Positions 13,301 to 26,341 of a DNA stretch of 64,000 bases are shown here, in pieces; positions within the stretch are counted from its first letter, which is position 1; each line of letters starts with the position of its first letter. The stretch comes from Musa acuminata AAA Group (taxonomy: Eukaryota > Streptophyta > Magnoliopsida > Zingiberales > Musaceae): NCBI RefSeq assembly GCF_036884655.1, contig NC_088340.1, positions 10,224,001 to 10,288,000 of the forward strand. The letters are read 5' to 3'. The notes below the pieces were generated by a model. It saw only the letters and a program-made list of their open reading frames with translations, was not told the origin of the DNA and searched no databases. Position numbers and translations under genes: made by a program.

Positions 13301-16300
13301 GGTTGCTTTTGTCATCAAAGTTCCGCTATAAATCTAGCTTTAACCTTTTGCCTTGGATATTCTTATATCTTCATCAAAGGAGTCTCTGTTACTTGATATT
13401 TTCATCATGTTATTCATAATAATTATAAAAGAAAACATCAGTTAGGCTTGAGGAATTATCTGCTTCTTTCTTTAGTTTCTTGTTTAAAATTCACCAGAGT
13501 CATACATTATAGTTGCCATTAGTTTCTTTATCCTTTTTATAATTTTTCTCCATATAGTTCACTTATTGGACAAAGCTTGTTAAACTTCTGGTAATGTAAA
13601 TGTGGTATGTCAGTGATCTATAACTTAGAAAGACTTGGCAAGTAGTTTACATAATGATTCTGTATGACATTTGCTTATGACATTTTAACCCAATAGGTTT
13701 TCCGTATAAAGCTGCTTTTATTGTTAGCTGATCGGTTTGACATAACTTGTTCTACACTTATTGGGGCACTTGTATCTGGTTTTGTAAGAGATTAAGACTC
13801 CCCAAGAACACTTCTGTTTGCTCATTTTATTGCTTCATCAACATTTAAGCTAACTTAATCAATGAACTAATTTTGTTACCATACTTAAATTTTTAATTTT
13901 TTTCTTTACAGGGAAAGTTGGCTTCTGTGGGTTCAGATGAAAAAATAGAAGATGACGAGGTTAGGAAGATAAATATGATTTCTTGTATCTTTCTTTTGAT
14001 GATCTTTCATAGACAAACTCTTTTGATCTGTCAACATTGAAGTTCTTATTTGTCTGAATTTGGTTATTTGTATTCTATAATTCATTAATCTTATAAAATT
14101 TTAAAATATGAAGCCTCACAAATATTGAGCTTAAATTTGCTAAAGCAAATTGTGCAAGCAAAATGCTCCCTTTCTCATAGAGGGAAGGGATCCTTCACCT
14201 ATGGTTGTGCCCCCCATCATTGTGGTTTCTTGATTCTACATTATTTTATCTCAAAAAGCTACTAGCATGTCCTATAGCTGCATATAAACTATATCTTAGG
14301 AGCAAAGGATCGAATAGATGGTAAACTAGGAAATCCTGGAGGGAGGGGGTAGGAAACGATATTGGTAGGAATAAATTCATAAGCATTCTAGAGGAGAAAG
14401 AAAATATATCAAAGGCTAGCTGACCAAAAAATAACTTTGTTTTCATTCATTAAGAATCCCTCAGTTTTTCTTTGCTAAACTATAAATACATTAAAGTTCC
14501 GAGGAGGTTTACACCAATGGTTCTTTCAATAGGAAAAATAGGTGCATCTGTACCTTTCAGATTGGACCAACCTACTGGAATAAAGTTCCAACTTAATATC
14601 AGATCTGAACCTTGTTATGCGAAATAAAAAACAGAATTGACTTATTTCTAATTTGAACAAGCTAAAATCCAACCTAGACTTGTTGAGAATTATAACTAAA
14701 GAACAGTTATTTGACACAAACCCTGACTGCCTCATTGCTTGAGCTGTGCAATGTTGTGCCCGTTTGATCATGCTTCCGGTTGTGAGTATATAAAATATCC
14801 TACTGATATTTTTTTTTCAGGTATCAGTCTAAATATACATTATAATTGTAAAAAATATTATATTATATGATGAGTATAAAATGTATGACTTTTTTCAAGT
14901 TATTGATTATCATTAGTAGACTTTATACAGTTGTTGATCAGGTGTAACCATATGTCTTATACAACTATTGACCAGGGATTAGTTGACCGAACCTTATGCT
15001 ACTGTTGTTTGGCCACCCTGAAACTGGCAATATCGGGATCTCTTCAACATCGCAGAACACCAAACAGGCTGGTCAATAGGGCTTCTAACAGCCTCAATAG
15101 AAACCCTATCCTCAAAGCTTGACACATCACACAATACAATATCAAATTACACACCTTAAGAAGGTACAGGAAACTTGTTGGACCATTACTTACCAATCTG
15201 ACCAAGGATCGTACCTATACATACTGGTTGGTATCCTTTTTTTATTATTACTTTTGCAGTTATATTGGATGGTGTAGTCAGTGTACCATCTGGGATACTG
15301 ATGCTGTAATGATCGAACAACGTGTCAAAACCAGTATTGTGTCAAGATTTTAAACCTTGTACACTACAAAAAAATTGAAATGTGACTTCATATTGTTTTC
15401 ATAATTGAATTTGAAACATTTCAGTGCTTTCTCAATCATTCATCCAATAGTTGATTGGACGTTCAAAGACACTTCACCACTTTGATTTTGTTTATGTTGG
15501 ACTTTGAGTTTGAGTTGAATTTGCATGTGTTGATGGGCCCAAACCAGTTGTCAATTTTTGAAGATTTAACACGTGAGGGATTATTCTTCCTTAATTATCA
15601 AATTGATTATTATTTTCAATATTGAGTTAGGTGACCAAAACTCAACAACACAAATATAATATATTAGGAAAATCCATATGCATACATGTTTTGACCCAAT
15701 GCATGATTTGGAAAATATGCATTTTTTTTATATATGCAAAATAAAAAAATTAAACACATTAACTTTGAGACTTTAAATTCCAATACTTTTTTTGGTACAA
15801 AGGGGACTATATTTATATATTGTGACATTCTTCTATAGCTAGTGTTATCCGATCAGTTCGTAGATTCAAATAGGGCTTGCAGGTATGGTGGCTGTTTTTA
15901 GCTTCCTGCAACCCACTGAAGTACTTGACTGCTGTATTAATTTATGTATACTCTTTAAAAAGAAACACTTCAACTTGGAATTGTTTCTTTAAATCTATTT
16001 AAAACCAAATCATGAATCACTCTTAAATCAATAGCAAAAATTTACTCAAGACTGTTATACAAATGATCCTAAATCAACTTGATATAAGAAACTAAAAGGT
16101 AAGCCACATAAATTATCTGATACGAGCCCTGGTACCACCGGGCAAGGAAGGATGAGTTGGAGGTTCTTTAAGTATAGTGTTCTGTGTAGTTTGGTTTACT
16201 CTATTCTGTAATGTTCACATAATAATACTGATTCTTGTACTGGCTTCATTCCTGTTGTGAACAATTTTGGTTTCTCAAAACTATCTTTCGTTTTGTTAAT

Positions 16301-19300
16301 TTGTGGTTTAACTGGTTTGGGTTTTGGACATGTATAGTTGTTGGGTTCCACTGTGTTTCTTTTCCTTATTGTTAAAAGTATAACTTTCTTGTGTTGCCTC
16401 TATTTTCAAGTTTTAGCATCACTCATCATGTCTATCTTATCTTGTACCTTATTAACTGTCATATGTGATCTACTTATCGTGGATTTTTTGTACCTAAATT
16501 TTAGATTATTTTTTATTTTTATATTAAGATGGTTTTTCTTGTTTGTTTCCAATTTGTGCAGCCATGGATCTCACTGGAATATCATGCTGTTGATAGTCAC
16601 TTTACTGAGAGATACCACCGTAAAATGGTTGCAGAAGCCAAAAATCAAATTCCATTTATGATGAAACCGTAAGGCTTCTATTTAGCTAACTACTAAACAA
16701 GTATTTTTCTGTGTTACTCTGTTTCCATTACTTGTTTCGAGGTGTACATTGATTTTCCTATCTGCATGTATGTAATTTTGACCATTGTATTATAATTGTT
16801 TGTTCAGATCTGATTATGCCAACTCATTGTGCCCTGGAGCATCTTCTGACAATAAGAGAACTAAAGGTCCTTCACGAAGGTAACACTTCTTATCAAATGA
16901 TTTCTTTTGCATGTGTACACATTCAGAGTGAGGCATTGTCTGATTGTTTATATTAGCTTCCATTGGTTTCATTCACCATATAGTTTCATCAATTGTGAAG
17001 ATTCTAATTGCCTTTTATTATATCATAACTATGGTGTGGAATGTTTAATGTTTTAACTAGATTACTAGTTCAAGACATGCTTGCATAGTCATGTAAATAT
17101 ATATTTGAGAAAAAAAGGACATCAAATCTAATTTTTTTCTAAACTTTAATGCATATTGAATCTATATGTTGACATACAACAAACAGTGAATATATGCAAG
17201 GAATTACTTCCGTGCCCGGACCTGTATGGGCCTGAGCAGTACTGGTGATACATACTGCAATACTGTTGGAAAGAGAGAGGAGGGTAGGAAGAAGGAAGAT
17301 GAAGGAACAAGAGGAGGCTGTGGTGGAAAAGGAGTAGATCTATTGGACCATGCAGTAGGTGCGTGGGCAGTGGCGGGCGCGGGGTGGTGGTGGAGAGATG
17401 CTTACGAGCAGCTGTGACTTGTGACCCTCACGAGTCCTAGCAGTTGCTGTCGTGATCCAGTTTAAGTGGTTTGGGCTGCATATACATATGGAATCGGACC
17501 GCTTGGCTTGGGCTGTTCTGTGTATCAATTGGTGGTTGGAATGGTAAATACCGGCCTAACTTGACCGAATTGGTTGGTTTTGCAATCCTCGGATTCATGG
17601 ACTTTTTATCTATTGAGCTCCATTGAGTGCAAACTGAGAGCTATCAAATTTATGTTTATTGTTAATTTCTTTTTTGTGGGTCTTTCTCTATTCCTCCTTG
17701 CAATATCTAATTCTAATCAATTTATTTCATCTAACTGGCACATCTGTAGGTCACCTCTCAGGATCTTCACTCTTGCAGGGTTTGTTTCTTTCTGTTGCCA
17801 ATGTGATGAGCATTGTTATTATGGCAATACCTTTGCAAGAGTAAATATCTGTTCTAAGCAATTTTTATGGTCCTCTAAACACCTTAAAAAGGGTTCAAAA
17901 CTGCTGAACTTGCCAATTGTTTTTAAACTATGTATAACGACCATTTTTGTGTCAGATTTAGGCAACTAAAAAGGAGGAGATTAAAAATAGTGTCATATAA
18001 TTCTTTTCTGAAGAGGGATTTTAATATGATATGTAAGGCAGCCATTATGTAGTGCTACATTTTATGCATATGAGTTGTACTGGAACTCCATTGGGCAATT
18101 ATGGAGTTTTAAGCACATCTTTCAGATGGAGACAAAGGCTGGCTGGAAAAAAGGTGTATGTTTGAAGTATTCAAGTATGTTGAAAAAATATTCAAGGCCT
18201 CATCTTTTTTGTTATCTTTTGTTTTCTCTTTCTATTGATTCAACCTTTTTCTCCAACTTTTCTTTTTTCTCATCATTACAGCTTTTGAGAGAAAACAACC
18301 TATTCAATGCATTGGTGATTTCGTTTGCATGTTTTTGTCTTTTGATGCAATTCTTTCCCATATAACGCTTCCTTTTAGTCAGTTATGTCGGATTCCATGT
18401 CAGTGGCATTTTTCATTCTCGAGTTTTTTCTACTACATACTACTGCAAAAGTCACGAAAGCTTCATTCCTCTCTTGCTTTCTTTTATTTTTATTTTTTGT
18501 TTGTGTAGACTAATATTTTGATCCAATTTAACGTATTAGAATGTTTTGGTTATATCATCGACAGTTTTTTTATGCCACGAGTTACAATAATGGGAATATT
18601 GATTCTTTATCCATCTGCAGGTTATTGCTTACGTTGCCACTGGAAGAACGGTTGAAGAAGTGGCTTTCTGAGGTTTGATCTCCTTTTGTGCCTAGAACTT
18701 GTTTCGTATCTGAACATCTAGTATCGTGGGCTCATAGACATATCTGAACATGTGGTAATCTCATTATAAATGCATGTGTATATTATGTATCTCTATATTT
18801 TTGGTCATTGCTATCTATATATACAACAGTATTCAATACAACTTGTAGCTGTCATGGTATGACTGCTGTGAGATAATACCTCTAATATTATAGATGCTTG
18901 ACAAAGTCATTGACACCTTAGAAAAATGGCTTGCATGATTATCATTTGGGTTTCATTTGTGATCTCAGATTAGAACAAGCCAGTTTTTAGGGCTATGTTC
19001 CCAAAAACTGGTTTTGTAAGCCATTTGTTAAACAACACAGACAAGAACACAAGATTGTTTATTTTATTGGTTGGAAGTTTATTACAAAACGAGAACACTT
19101 ATTTTGGTACGCAATATTGTTTGCTACCATTGTTATCCTTCTTCCACCATTACTGCACAGTTTCTGTTTCACTCCTGCTGCTTTGATCGGTTCTCGGTGG
19201 CATGATCACCACTCAACATCATCTGTTAGTCACCACACTCTTATCATCAGTGATTGTGATTCCCATTGCCTGTTGTTGATCACTAATATTACCAGTCATT

Positions 19301-22300
19301 GGTTTTGGATCACTCCACTTTTGAAATAAGTTATCAATTTTCATGTCACCTGTCATTGGCTAGTTATTGGTTGTTGCCACTGCTGCCACTGTCAACCACT
19401 ATGGCAGAGAGGTTGGTTCTATGACTCTATGACTTAAAACCTGGTCAGTCAGATTGCAAAGGAGAAGCCCTACTATGGCACCAATTCTTGTCTTGTCCAA
19501 CTCTAATTATTATTCTAACAATGCCTTATCATAATTCATGGTGCTTTACATGCAGGGTTGTCAAATCAACCGCTTTGATGCACTTATGCATCTTGCTCCT
19601 GATAGCTCGAAAGAAGATGTTTTGAATGCTTTGCCGCTCTATGCAGTTTTGGTTCAAGGGTTGTGGGTTTCTAAGAGCACTTTGTTGTATGAAGGGAAAG
19701 TCGCTCTGGTTAGAGATTTTATTCTTTCTCTGTTCAGTAGGAATCCCATAATTCACATAGACAAGCTGAAGATGATAAAGTTTGATGGTCTGAAGTCTCT
19801 GATGAGCTCATTGGCTGTTGAAAGGCGTGCCTTCAGTGACTGGAAGTTCAAGGAGGCTACTGATTTCTCATTTATAAAAAAATATCCAGATATTGTGAAG
19901 AATCAAGAATGTGTTTGGTCAGATATCGAAAAAACTTTACCTGGGTTCTGCAAAAGCATGCCCATGTCAAAGAGTTCTTTAAACCCATCTAGCTCCAAAA
20001 GAGTCACTTCAGTAAAAGTTGATGCTGGTGCACATGTAGTCAAAGATAGAGCAGTGAGCACTGCAGTAACATCAATGTCAAGTGAAACACAAGAACATCT
20101 TCCAAAGGCTCTCTTGAAAATTTTCCAGGAGAAAAGAATTCGCAGGTAATGCATGCAAGATTTTTTCACTTTATTTCAGGTCTATCTTTGCATAAGTTTT
20201 TGTAGGCTCTGGCTATTTTTTACAACATTTATGCAGTATTTTCTAGGATGTTCTTTAGATGTAATGAGAAGTTAAGATGACTTATTAAGAAGGAAAGTGA
20301 GCGCATGGATTATCTATCAATTCAATTTAAGCTATCTAATGACTTGCCACCTCAAATTAAAGTTCTCTTATTGGCTGTTCATAATATTTAGTTATTTTTT
20401 GCAAATAATAAGGGTACTCTTTCCTCTGTTTTGTGTAATGACATTATACAAGTTTGAATTGGTAACATTTGTTTTCTTTGTTTATTTTGCATGATAGTAT
20501 TATAAGACTGACCTGTGGCTAAACAAAATTACTTTGGACACAAAATGGATTCTATGGATTTCTTTACTGGGAAATTTGGGAAAAAATTCTCTATGGAGTA
20601 GATAGATGAGAAGCAATGTCAAGTGAATCGATGTGAGAGTGAGCTGAGGTGGCAACAGATACAATGTGAGTGATAGATGTGCTAGAGCTTAAGATGTTGA
20701 TGTTGTCATATTTTCTTAGGTATGAGTCTGGTAGACTCAAATTTAATCAGTTTATGATTGATTGGAGCTGATAGCCACAAGGTAATCTGTTTCTGATGCA
20801 CTCTACGTTAACATGGGGATACAAGGAACATCTACAGACTTGCTAAGACCCACATCGAGGACTCTTTGGGTTGTTCTTAGGTTTAAATTGTTTAGATTTT
20901 CTATGCTGAATAATAAACAAAAGGATAATCTTGTTAAAGTTCAGATATCAGATCCTAATTGAAATTAATTGATTGCAATGAAACGGCAATAATTAGAAGA
21001 GGAGGAAGGGCGAGGGGAGGGGGAAGAGGGGGTTGGGGTATGGGGATCGTGGGGCTTCAGGAATAGAGTTAAATTTTTTTATGGAGGGACATGATTTGCT
21101 AACTACCTCCCATAAAAGTGTTTTGCATAGGACTTTGGTTCAAGTCAAAAAGTGTAACCATCAATGTTTATTAGTTACTCATGTAAATATAATTTCATAA
21201 AAAAAATCATGGGGTTGCTACATTTGTGTATATTGAGATACTTATTGTTTCCATTTATCTCTTGAAATATGTATGTCACATATATCACTAGTTGTATACT
21301 GATACAAGTGGAACTAGAAAGTGGTGATTTGAGATTATATGGGTCTACTCAAACAGTTTGATGGAGAGGAAGCTCGATGGTGTACTGAAAAGATCTTATT
21401 TAGGGTGGCAATTTTTTCCATTTGGTCTGGTCCCTGAAAAAGGTTCTGCTTAGATGCCATCATTGGGTCCAAGTTACCTTGTTTGCTTAGAGTGGGCCGG
21501 TTCAATTACTAGTTGAATCGGTTCGTTAGTGAATCGGTCTTCTATTATCACTCTTATGTTTTCGGTAGAAAAGAGGTTTCTTTCCATGTCAACATAGTGG
21601 AATAACTTAGTTTTCATGACAATGCTAGTATCTTTTTTTTTTTTTATTCATTGACACCAACACTTGGCTGTTCTCCAATTTCCTATATGGTTGGCAGAGG
21701 GGATCTTAGATTATTTAGGCATGGCACATTTTATGTAAAGAAAAAAGAAGAAAGGGAACCTTTTAACTAGGATCCAATACATCCAAATTTGCTTTCATTC
21801 TTTAAGACTCCTAAATCTTATGATAAGCGAACTCCTAAGGAAAATTGAAGCACAACAGCCTTTTCATCCTTAATAGCTAGTAGATAATATGAGGCAACTG
21901 TTGCAGCATCTCTAACCAACATGTTATTGACTCAAATCAAATAACCAACATAAGACAAGGTCAAGTTGAATCTAAGATACTTGAGAGTTGAACTTGATTC
22001 TGACCAAACATCTATCTCATGTAGACCTTTGGTAATCCATGGCTTGATTAGTTTCTTTTATTTAGGATATTATCTTTGAGATGATGTGGTGGTCCATAAT
22101 AAGATACAAAAGCTTTCTTGCTGATGTTGGCCAACTTTCATATTCTGTGTAATCATTAAGTCGTTATATGTTGGAATTTTCATTGTAGTTGGAAGGATCA
22201 CTTACATTTAAGCTTATAAAGTTGGCATGTTTATGACTTCTTATGGAGCATATACTGGATTTTCAGTGACAAGAATGATTGACTAAAAAGGCCTCGGGAA

Positions 22301-24537
22301 AAAAAAGTTGCAAACAGTTCCTTGCCTAATTAGGATTCTTATGTGTTTAAATCACAAAGTAAATTCTTCATACATGTGAATTTTCAATAAGATGGTCCTC
22401 CAGATTTTCTTGTTTTCTGTGGTTGATTCTTCTGGCTTTGGTTCTAGATTTATTGGCTGTTTGATTCCGATCTATTTGACTTAACCTTGTTTATACAATA
22501 GGTTCTGATCAAATTATATGTTAATTTACTAGAACTGATAATAATAGTCTGAGTTCGGATTGATTCCATAGAAAAAGCCAACTAACAATAATAGAGAACT
22601 ATGATAAGAAAGGAAAAAAGCGGTAATAGAAAATCAGAAGTTGACAATGGCTGTGGGCATAATTTCTGTTTCATATCTGTGCAGGAGTAATTGGCAATGA
22701 GAAGTCAATAACAGCCTGTGGTTACACAGTTCTGTTTCTTGCAATTAGTCACCCATCAACTAAATTATTAGTCACCTTTCTACATCTAGTAGAACTTCAA
22801 AAAGAAAAGTCGTCAAGGAGAATGTTAAGACAAAAGCATGTTAAGCAGGCTAAGAACCTGTAGCTTAGGGAAGATAAAGGAGACAGAAAAGAGTTTTGGA
22901 AAAGAAAAAGCAATAGGTTATGGATCTGAATGGAGAAGGTGAGATGACAAAGGAGATCCTCACTCTTCAGACAGACCTTGTATGGAAGCTCATAATGATA
23001 ATTTTTAGTGTTAAATCAGAGTGGTTTTCTGTGAAAGAGTTAATTGTTGATCAATATTTTTTTCTCATGAACTTAGATACTACGGTGAGGTTTATACTTG
23101 GGAGAAAATTTAGATAGGAAGTATGCGTTGCAATTAATTTATTGTTAGACTCATTTACTTTCTCCGCTACGCTGCAATTGGATGTATTTCTCAAAGGCCT
23201 TAAAGAAATTTTCAATTGTGGGAATTTTCAATTATAAGGTCGGAATTGTCTTACTGAAGAATATTCTGTTCGACTTTCACATTGTTTTGAGTCACAGTCC
23301 TCGACTAGATTGTTATTTATATTTTATTGTTATGACCTAATAACTCTGTAAGAATAGACGTAGCTTTTGTACAATATATGGTATAAACTGCATGAACTTG
23401 GACATATTCTCTGATGATAAATTATTTTCTGTTTCCAAAAATTGATTAGGACCTGTGTTCTTGTAGCCTCAACTCGGTTGTCCATGGACTAAGGGAACTA
23501 GCAATCAGCAAATCTTTTCGTCCGAGAGATGATTCTAAAATTAAAGCACTGATTAGTGCTGCCAAAAGTGGTGCCTCTGCCCCTGCATCTGAGCTTCAAT
23601 CTATTGTGAGTCAAATTGCCATGAATGTCCATGGTGTGTATGTATTGAAATCTACTGGAAATCCAGCGCTTGATCCATTAAGGTTGTTCAAGACTTGTTT
23701 TACTTACTCTCAGTATCTGGATTTTTAACAATTTGTATTGATAGCAGACCCCTTTTTAAGTGCAGAAATGTCGTCATTGATCTTTTTCGGGGCAAAGAAC
23801 CTAATGCAAAGATCAATAAGCAGGAGATCCGCATAGCTGCTCAGACTCGTCTCAAGAAGGATATTTCTGATTCGGAGTACAATCAGGTTGGCTAGATAAT
23901 TTAATATTAAAAAATGAACTCTCTTTTTTGAAAATGCTGATAATATCATATATGCTTTTTATTGCTTGGCATACCCCCATTAGACACTGGGTTCTCTTCA
24001 TTGCATTTCATTTTTCTTTTCGTTGCTACTCATTTACGTTATTTCTATGTCATTTATGCTTTTTATTGCTTGACATACCCCCAAGACAAATCATCATGAT
24101 CAACTTGGAGTAATAAGAAGGATTAATAATTGTTGACTTGATTTAATTTGGATCCATCAACTCATTTGGAGATTCCCACAAAAAGGACAACACCTTTGCC
24201 AAAGCAGCTAGAAGTAATTGGTGGTCCTCATCTCACCATAGTATATATATCAAACCACTTAAATTGTGGGTATGTTTATCAAAACTGAATGCTTGTGACT
24301 TGAATATACAGCATCGAAAGTGAAATCTTCCATGATATTCTTTCTGTAGGAAGTGTATCTTCTTGTTGTTTTGTGTAGTGGGGCTTGAGTGTCCTTTCCG
24401 TAGGATGTTTTATTGATATTATGTAGGATCTTGCTTGTCTGATGTTTATTTTGATAAGTTCTGTTTGATATATGCAGGTGGTACATGAACTGTGTGTTTC
24501 TAGCAGAGGATCATGGATACTCAAAAGTGGTGATTAG
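408..24537 (+). CDS. RPC5: DNA-directed RNA polymerase III subunit RPC5 (Sin-like family)
   Basis: RPC5 is a Pol III-specific nuclear subunit that pairs with RPC4 in a TFIIF-like subcomplex and helps initiation at tRNA and 5S genes. Thirteen exons join in frame: 408-785, 2344-2412, 2576-2683, 3857-3922, 10444-10572, 13912-13959, 16562-16668, 16808-16879, 18621-18672, 19556-20145, 23467-23682, 23766-23886, 24478-24537. They sum to 2,016 nt, 671 residues, close to the length of plant homologues (about 690). Exon 1 gives a disordered acidic N-terminus with a Glu run. Exons 2-4 carry the Sin_N core (VLRPSWRPYELN, then SSIAPLVTSYAVGILRGDQ). The last exons encode winged-helix-like segments (about residues 540-671). 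The exon 11 acceptor at 23467 was chosen because an earlier AG at 23448-23449 gives a stop. The exon 5 donor is the weak GTGATT. Introns 4, 5, 6 and 10 are 2.6-6.5 kb, two of them carrying retroelements. Confidence 0.92.
4200..4330 (+). repeat. Short minisatellite in RPC5 intron 4
   Basis: A TATGTAGTTGCTTTATGTAGTGAGGCT-like unit is repeated several times. It is interrupted near 4275-4300 by an inverted piece (CTACAAAGCAAATGCTACATAG), so part of the array could fold into a hairpin. It is non-coding and intronic. Confidence 0.6.
5002..5637 (-). repeat. Left (3') LTR of intron 4 element
   Basis: This 636-bp terminal repeat starts TGTCATGACTTAG and ends TTTGTCCATGACA, forming the TG...CA terminal inverted repeat of LTRs. 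It shares a CGAAACCTCTTATGG block with the right copy. Confidence 0.85.
5638..5650 (-). other. Polypurine tract of intron 4 element
   Basis: On the minus strand this reads TAAGGGGAGAGAA and abuts the left LTR directly, where a plus-strand primer should be. This fixes the left copy as the 3' LTR. Confidence 0.7.
7310..7338 (+). repeat. Poly(C) run of 29
   Basis: An uninterrupted run of 29 C residues lies in the interior of the LTR element in RPC5 intron 4. Such runs are rare in plant DNA and are prone to assembly and polymerase slippage errors, so the exact length is uncertain. Confidence 0.85.
9309..9320 (-). other. Primer binding site of intron 4 element
   Basis: On the minus strand this reads TGGTATCAGAGC, the usual plant primer site complementary to initiator methionine tRNA. 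It sits two bases inside the right LTR and marks that copy as the 5' LTR. Confidence 0.85.
9323..9974 (-). repeat. Right (5') LTR of intron 4 element
   Basis: This 652-bp repeat starts TGTCATGGAC and ends GTCCATGACA, an exact 10-bp inverted pair. It is homologous along its length to the left copy with many substitutions and small indels. Confidence 0.85.
12318..12838 (-). mobile_element. Candidate TRIM (miniature LTR element) in RPC5 intron 5
   Basis: Two diverged direct repeats, 12318-12456 and 12680-12838, share the order of blocks from a TGTCATGAC-like start through CACTGGYCCA, AAGTT and TAATTTAAG/CAATCTAAG to a GTTACA end. Two bases inside the right copy is TGATACCA (12670-12677), the complement of the start of a tRNA-iMet primer site. 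The flanks CATCT (12313-12317) and CATGT (12839-12843) look like a slightly decayed 5-bp target duplication. The interior is only about 220 bp and non-coding. I see no clear polypurine tract, so the call is provisional. Confidence 0.5.
20146..23466 (+). other. RPC5 intron 10, no gene seen
   Basis: This 3.3-kb AT-rich intron lies between the largest internal exon and exon 11. I see T- and A-rich tracts and no open frame, RNA gene or terminal repeats that I can support. Confidence 0.6.
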
Positions 24538-25463
24538 TACTTTTTAATAGAAGCATCATGTATACTCCAGAAGCAGTCAGAAGTGAGCATCAAAGATTGT
24601 CATATAATGCCTTTTTTTAGGTGTGTGCTTGAAAACCTTTTTTCCATATGAGTTGATGTTCACTTGTCAACTTCCCTTTTTTTACTTGGTTAACTGAAGA
24701 TGTTCTCATGCTTGTTCTCTCAGGCAAGTATTGTGCTCCTCTAAACAGCAAAGGCGAGCAAACTCCTTTTTGAATTTTCTCATTTGTCATCCGTGCAACT
24801 ACTGGAGAGGTTTTCGCTGCTCGTTTTCCAGATTTTGGTTAGCTCATTGTCCTCAAAGGCGAAGCTTGCTTAACGACTCACTCCCAACAGCTATGCTGTA
24901 AAAAATTGATGCTGAAAAGATGGCCGAAACGAGTCCAACAAAGCTCCCCCTAACTTTCAATGGTAGGTTGTAGATAATTGGGAAATGAGTTTGCAACAAA
25001 GCTCCCCCTAACCTGTTGATGAAACCTGGAGGCATGGCTGATAATGAAGATCAAAGTCTTGTTAGGGTTCTACTGGAGGCTGGAGTTGATGAAACCGAAG
25101 GGGAAAAGTTCAAAATAAATGAAACCATCGTTTTTCATTATGTTGATCGATGAAAAAAAATATTATCAATATCGATGAAACTCATCAGTTTGCCTCATGT
25201 GAACATGGATCGAAAGTAGATAGTTATGGATTGTTTTTGCTCTTAATGTGTTTGTGCAAAAAAGATCAAATTGAAATTGTTAAAAGATGATTAAAAAATA
25301 TTTTTTTAAGAATATTTTATAAAATATATTATTTTTTTATTATCAAGTATAGAATATATTATTGATGATTTGATTGTGAAATTCAATGGATTGTACTATC
25401 ATTTTTTGTGAATTCAATTGGATTGACAGTTTCAACCATCAAACAAGGACGCACTAGTTGTAT

Positions 25464-25930
25464 GCGTTTGATAATAGTAGGGATCTTATGTATATGTATA
25501 TGTATACATATGTATATGTATATGTATACATATGTATATGTATATGTATACATATGTATATGTATATGTATACATATGTATACATATGTATATGTATATG
25601 TATACATATGTATATGTATATATATATATATATATATGTATTTTTGTGCCCACGGCCTGTTACCCGGTAGGATTCAAAGGTCAACCCCCTATATACTTCG
25701 AATAAAGATAAAAAAAAAATTTTATGGATATGAATGTCGGCATCTAAGAAAATGATATATAAAAAATATTTATATTGTTAGATGAAAATGAGGAGTACCA
25801 TTTAAGATAGTATAAACATTTGCTTAGGAGTGCTATATATATGATATTCGAAATAATTATTATTAACATGATAGAAGAATATATTCGGAATATATTTAGT
25901 TGTTTCTTTGGACGCGTTTGATAATAGTAG
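25464..25930. mobile_element. Possible insertion bounded by 17-bp direct repeats
   Basis: The 17-mer GCGTTTGATAATAGTAG occurs at 25464-25480 and again at 25914-25930. It bounds about 430 bp containing the TATACA satellite, a short GC-rich block (CCCACGGCCTGTTACCCGG near 25650) and an A run. Exact flanking repeats of this length resemble a target-site duplication of a SINE- or LINE-like insertion. I could not identify an internal Pol III box or a family, so a simple local duplication remains possible. Confidence 0.35.
25488..25638. repeat. TATATG/TATACA satellite
   Basis: About 150 bp of near-perfect repeats of TATGTATATGTATACATATG-type units pass into a pure TA run. The unit is self-complementary, so both strands can form hairpins, and shadow frames rich in Tyr, Met and Ile appear on both strands. 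Confidence 0.9.
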
Positions 25931-26341
25931 TTTGAAAACACAAGTTGAGAGAAAACATTGATATAATAAAAAAGAAAAAGATTTGAAAACTAATTACAAG
26001 TCGAAATACAATGCAGATGATTGAAATACGGTGACAAATGTTTCAATACGAGGATGGTCAGATAGAGATGTTAAGCAAGAGAAATGGTCTTGCTTTTTTT
26101 CAGAAGAGCCTCTCTTTTGCTTTTTTTCTTAACCCTGCGGGGGAAAAGCTGGTTTTGCTTAGTAAAATAAATAAACCCACAATTCTGGGAAAGAAGACGC
26201 CACTTTTACATTTACAACAGCACCAAATGCTACTCAAAAAATTAAAAGAGTTGTTCTCATCCTCGAGATCAGTGAAACACTTGGGCCTAAGATTGCAGAT
26301 ACATATATATAAGGACACTACCATTATAACCAAAGACTGTT

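Larger units (their letters stand above)
24538..26341. other. Tail-to-tail spacer between RPC5 and SUD1
   Basis: The spacer holds the 3' untranslated regions of both flanking genes. A near-identical 18-19 base block (starting CAACAAAGCTCCCCC) occurs twice, at 24936 and 24994. The TA-rich satellite and the segment bounded by 17-bp repeats are listed separately. No coding sequence was recognised. Confidence 0.6.

Noticed and set aside
25383..25755. Tyr/Met/Ile-rich open frames on both strands
   Set aside because: Translation of the TATA/CATA satellite, not genes.
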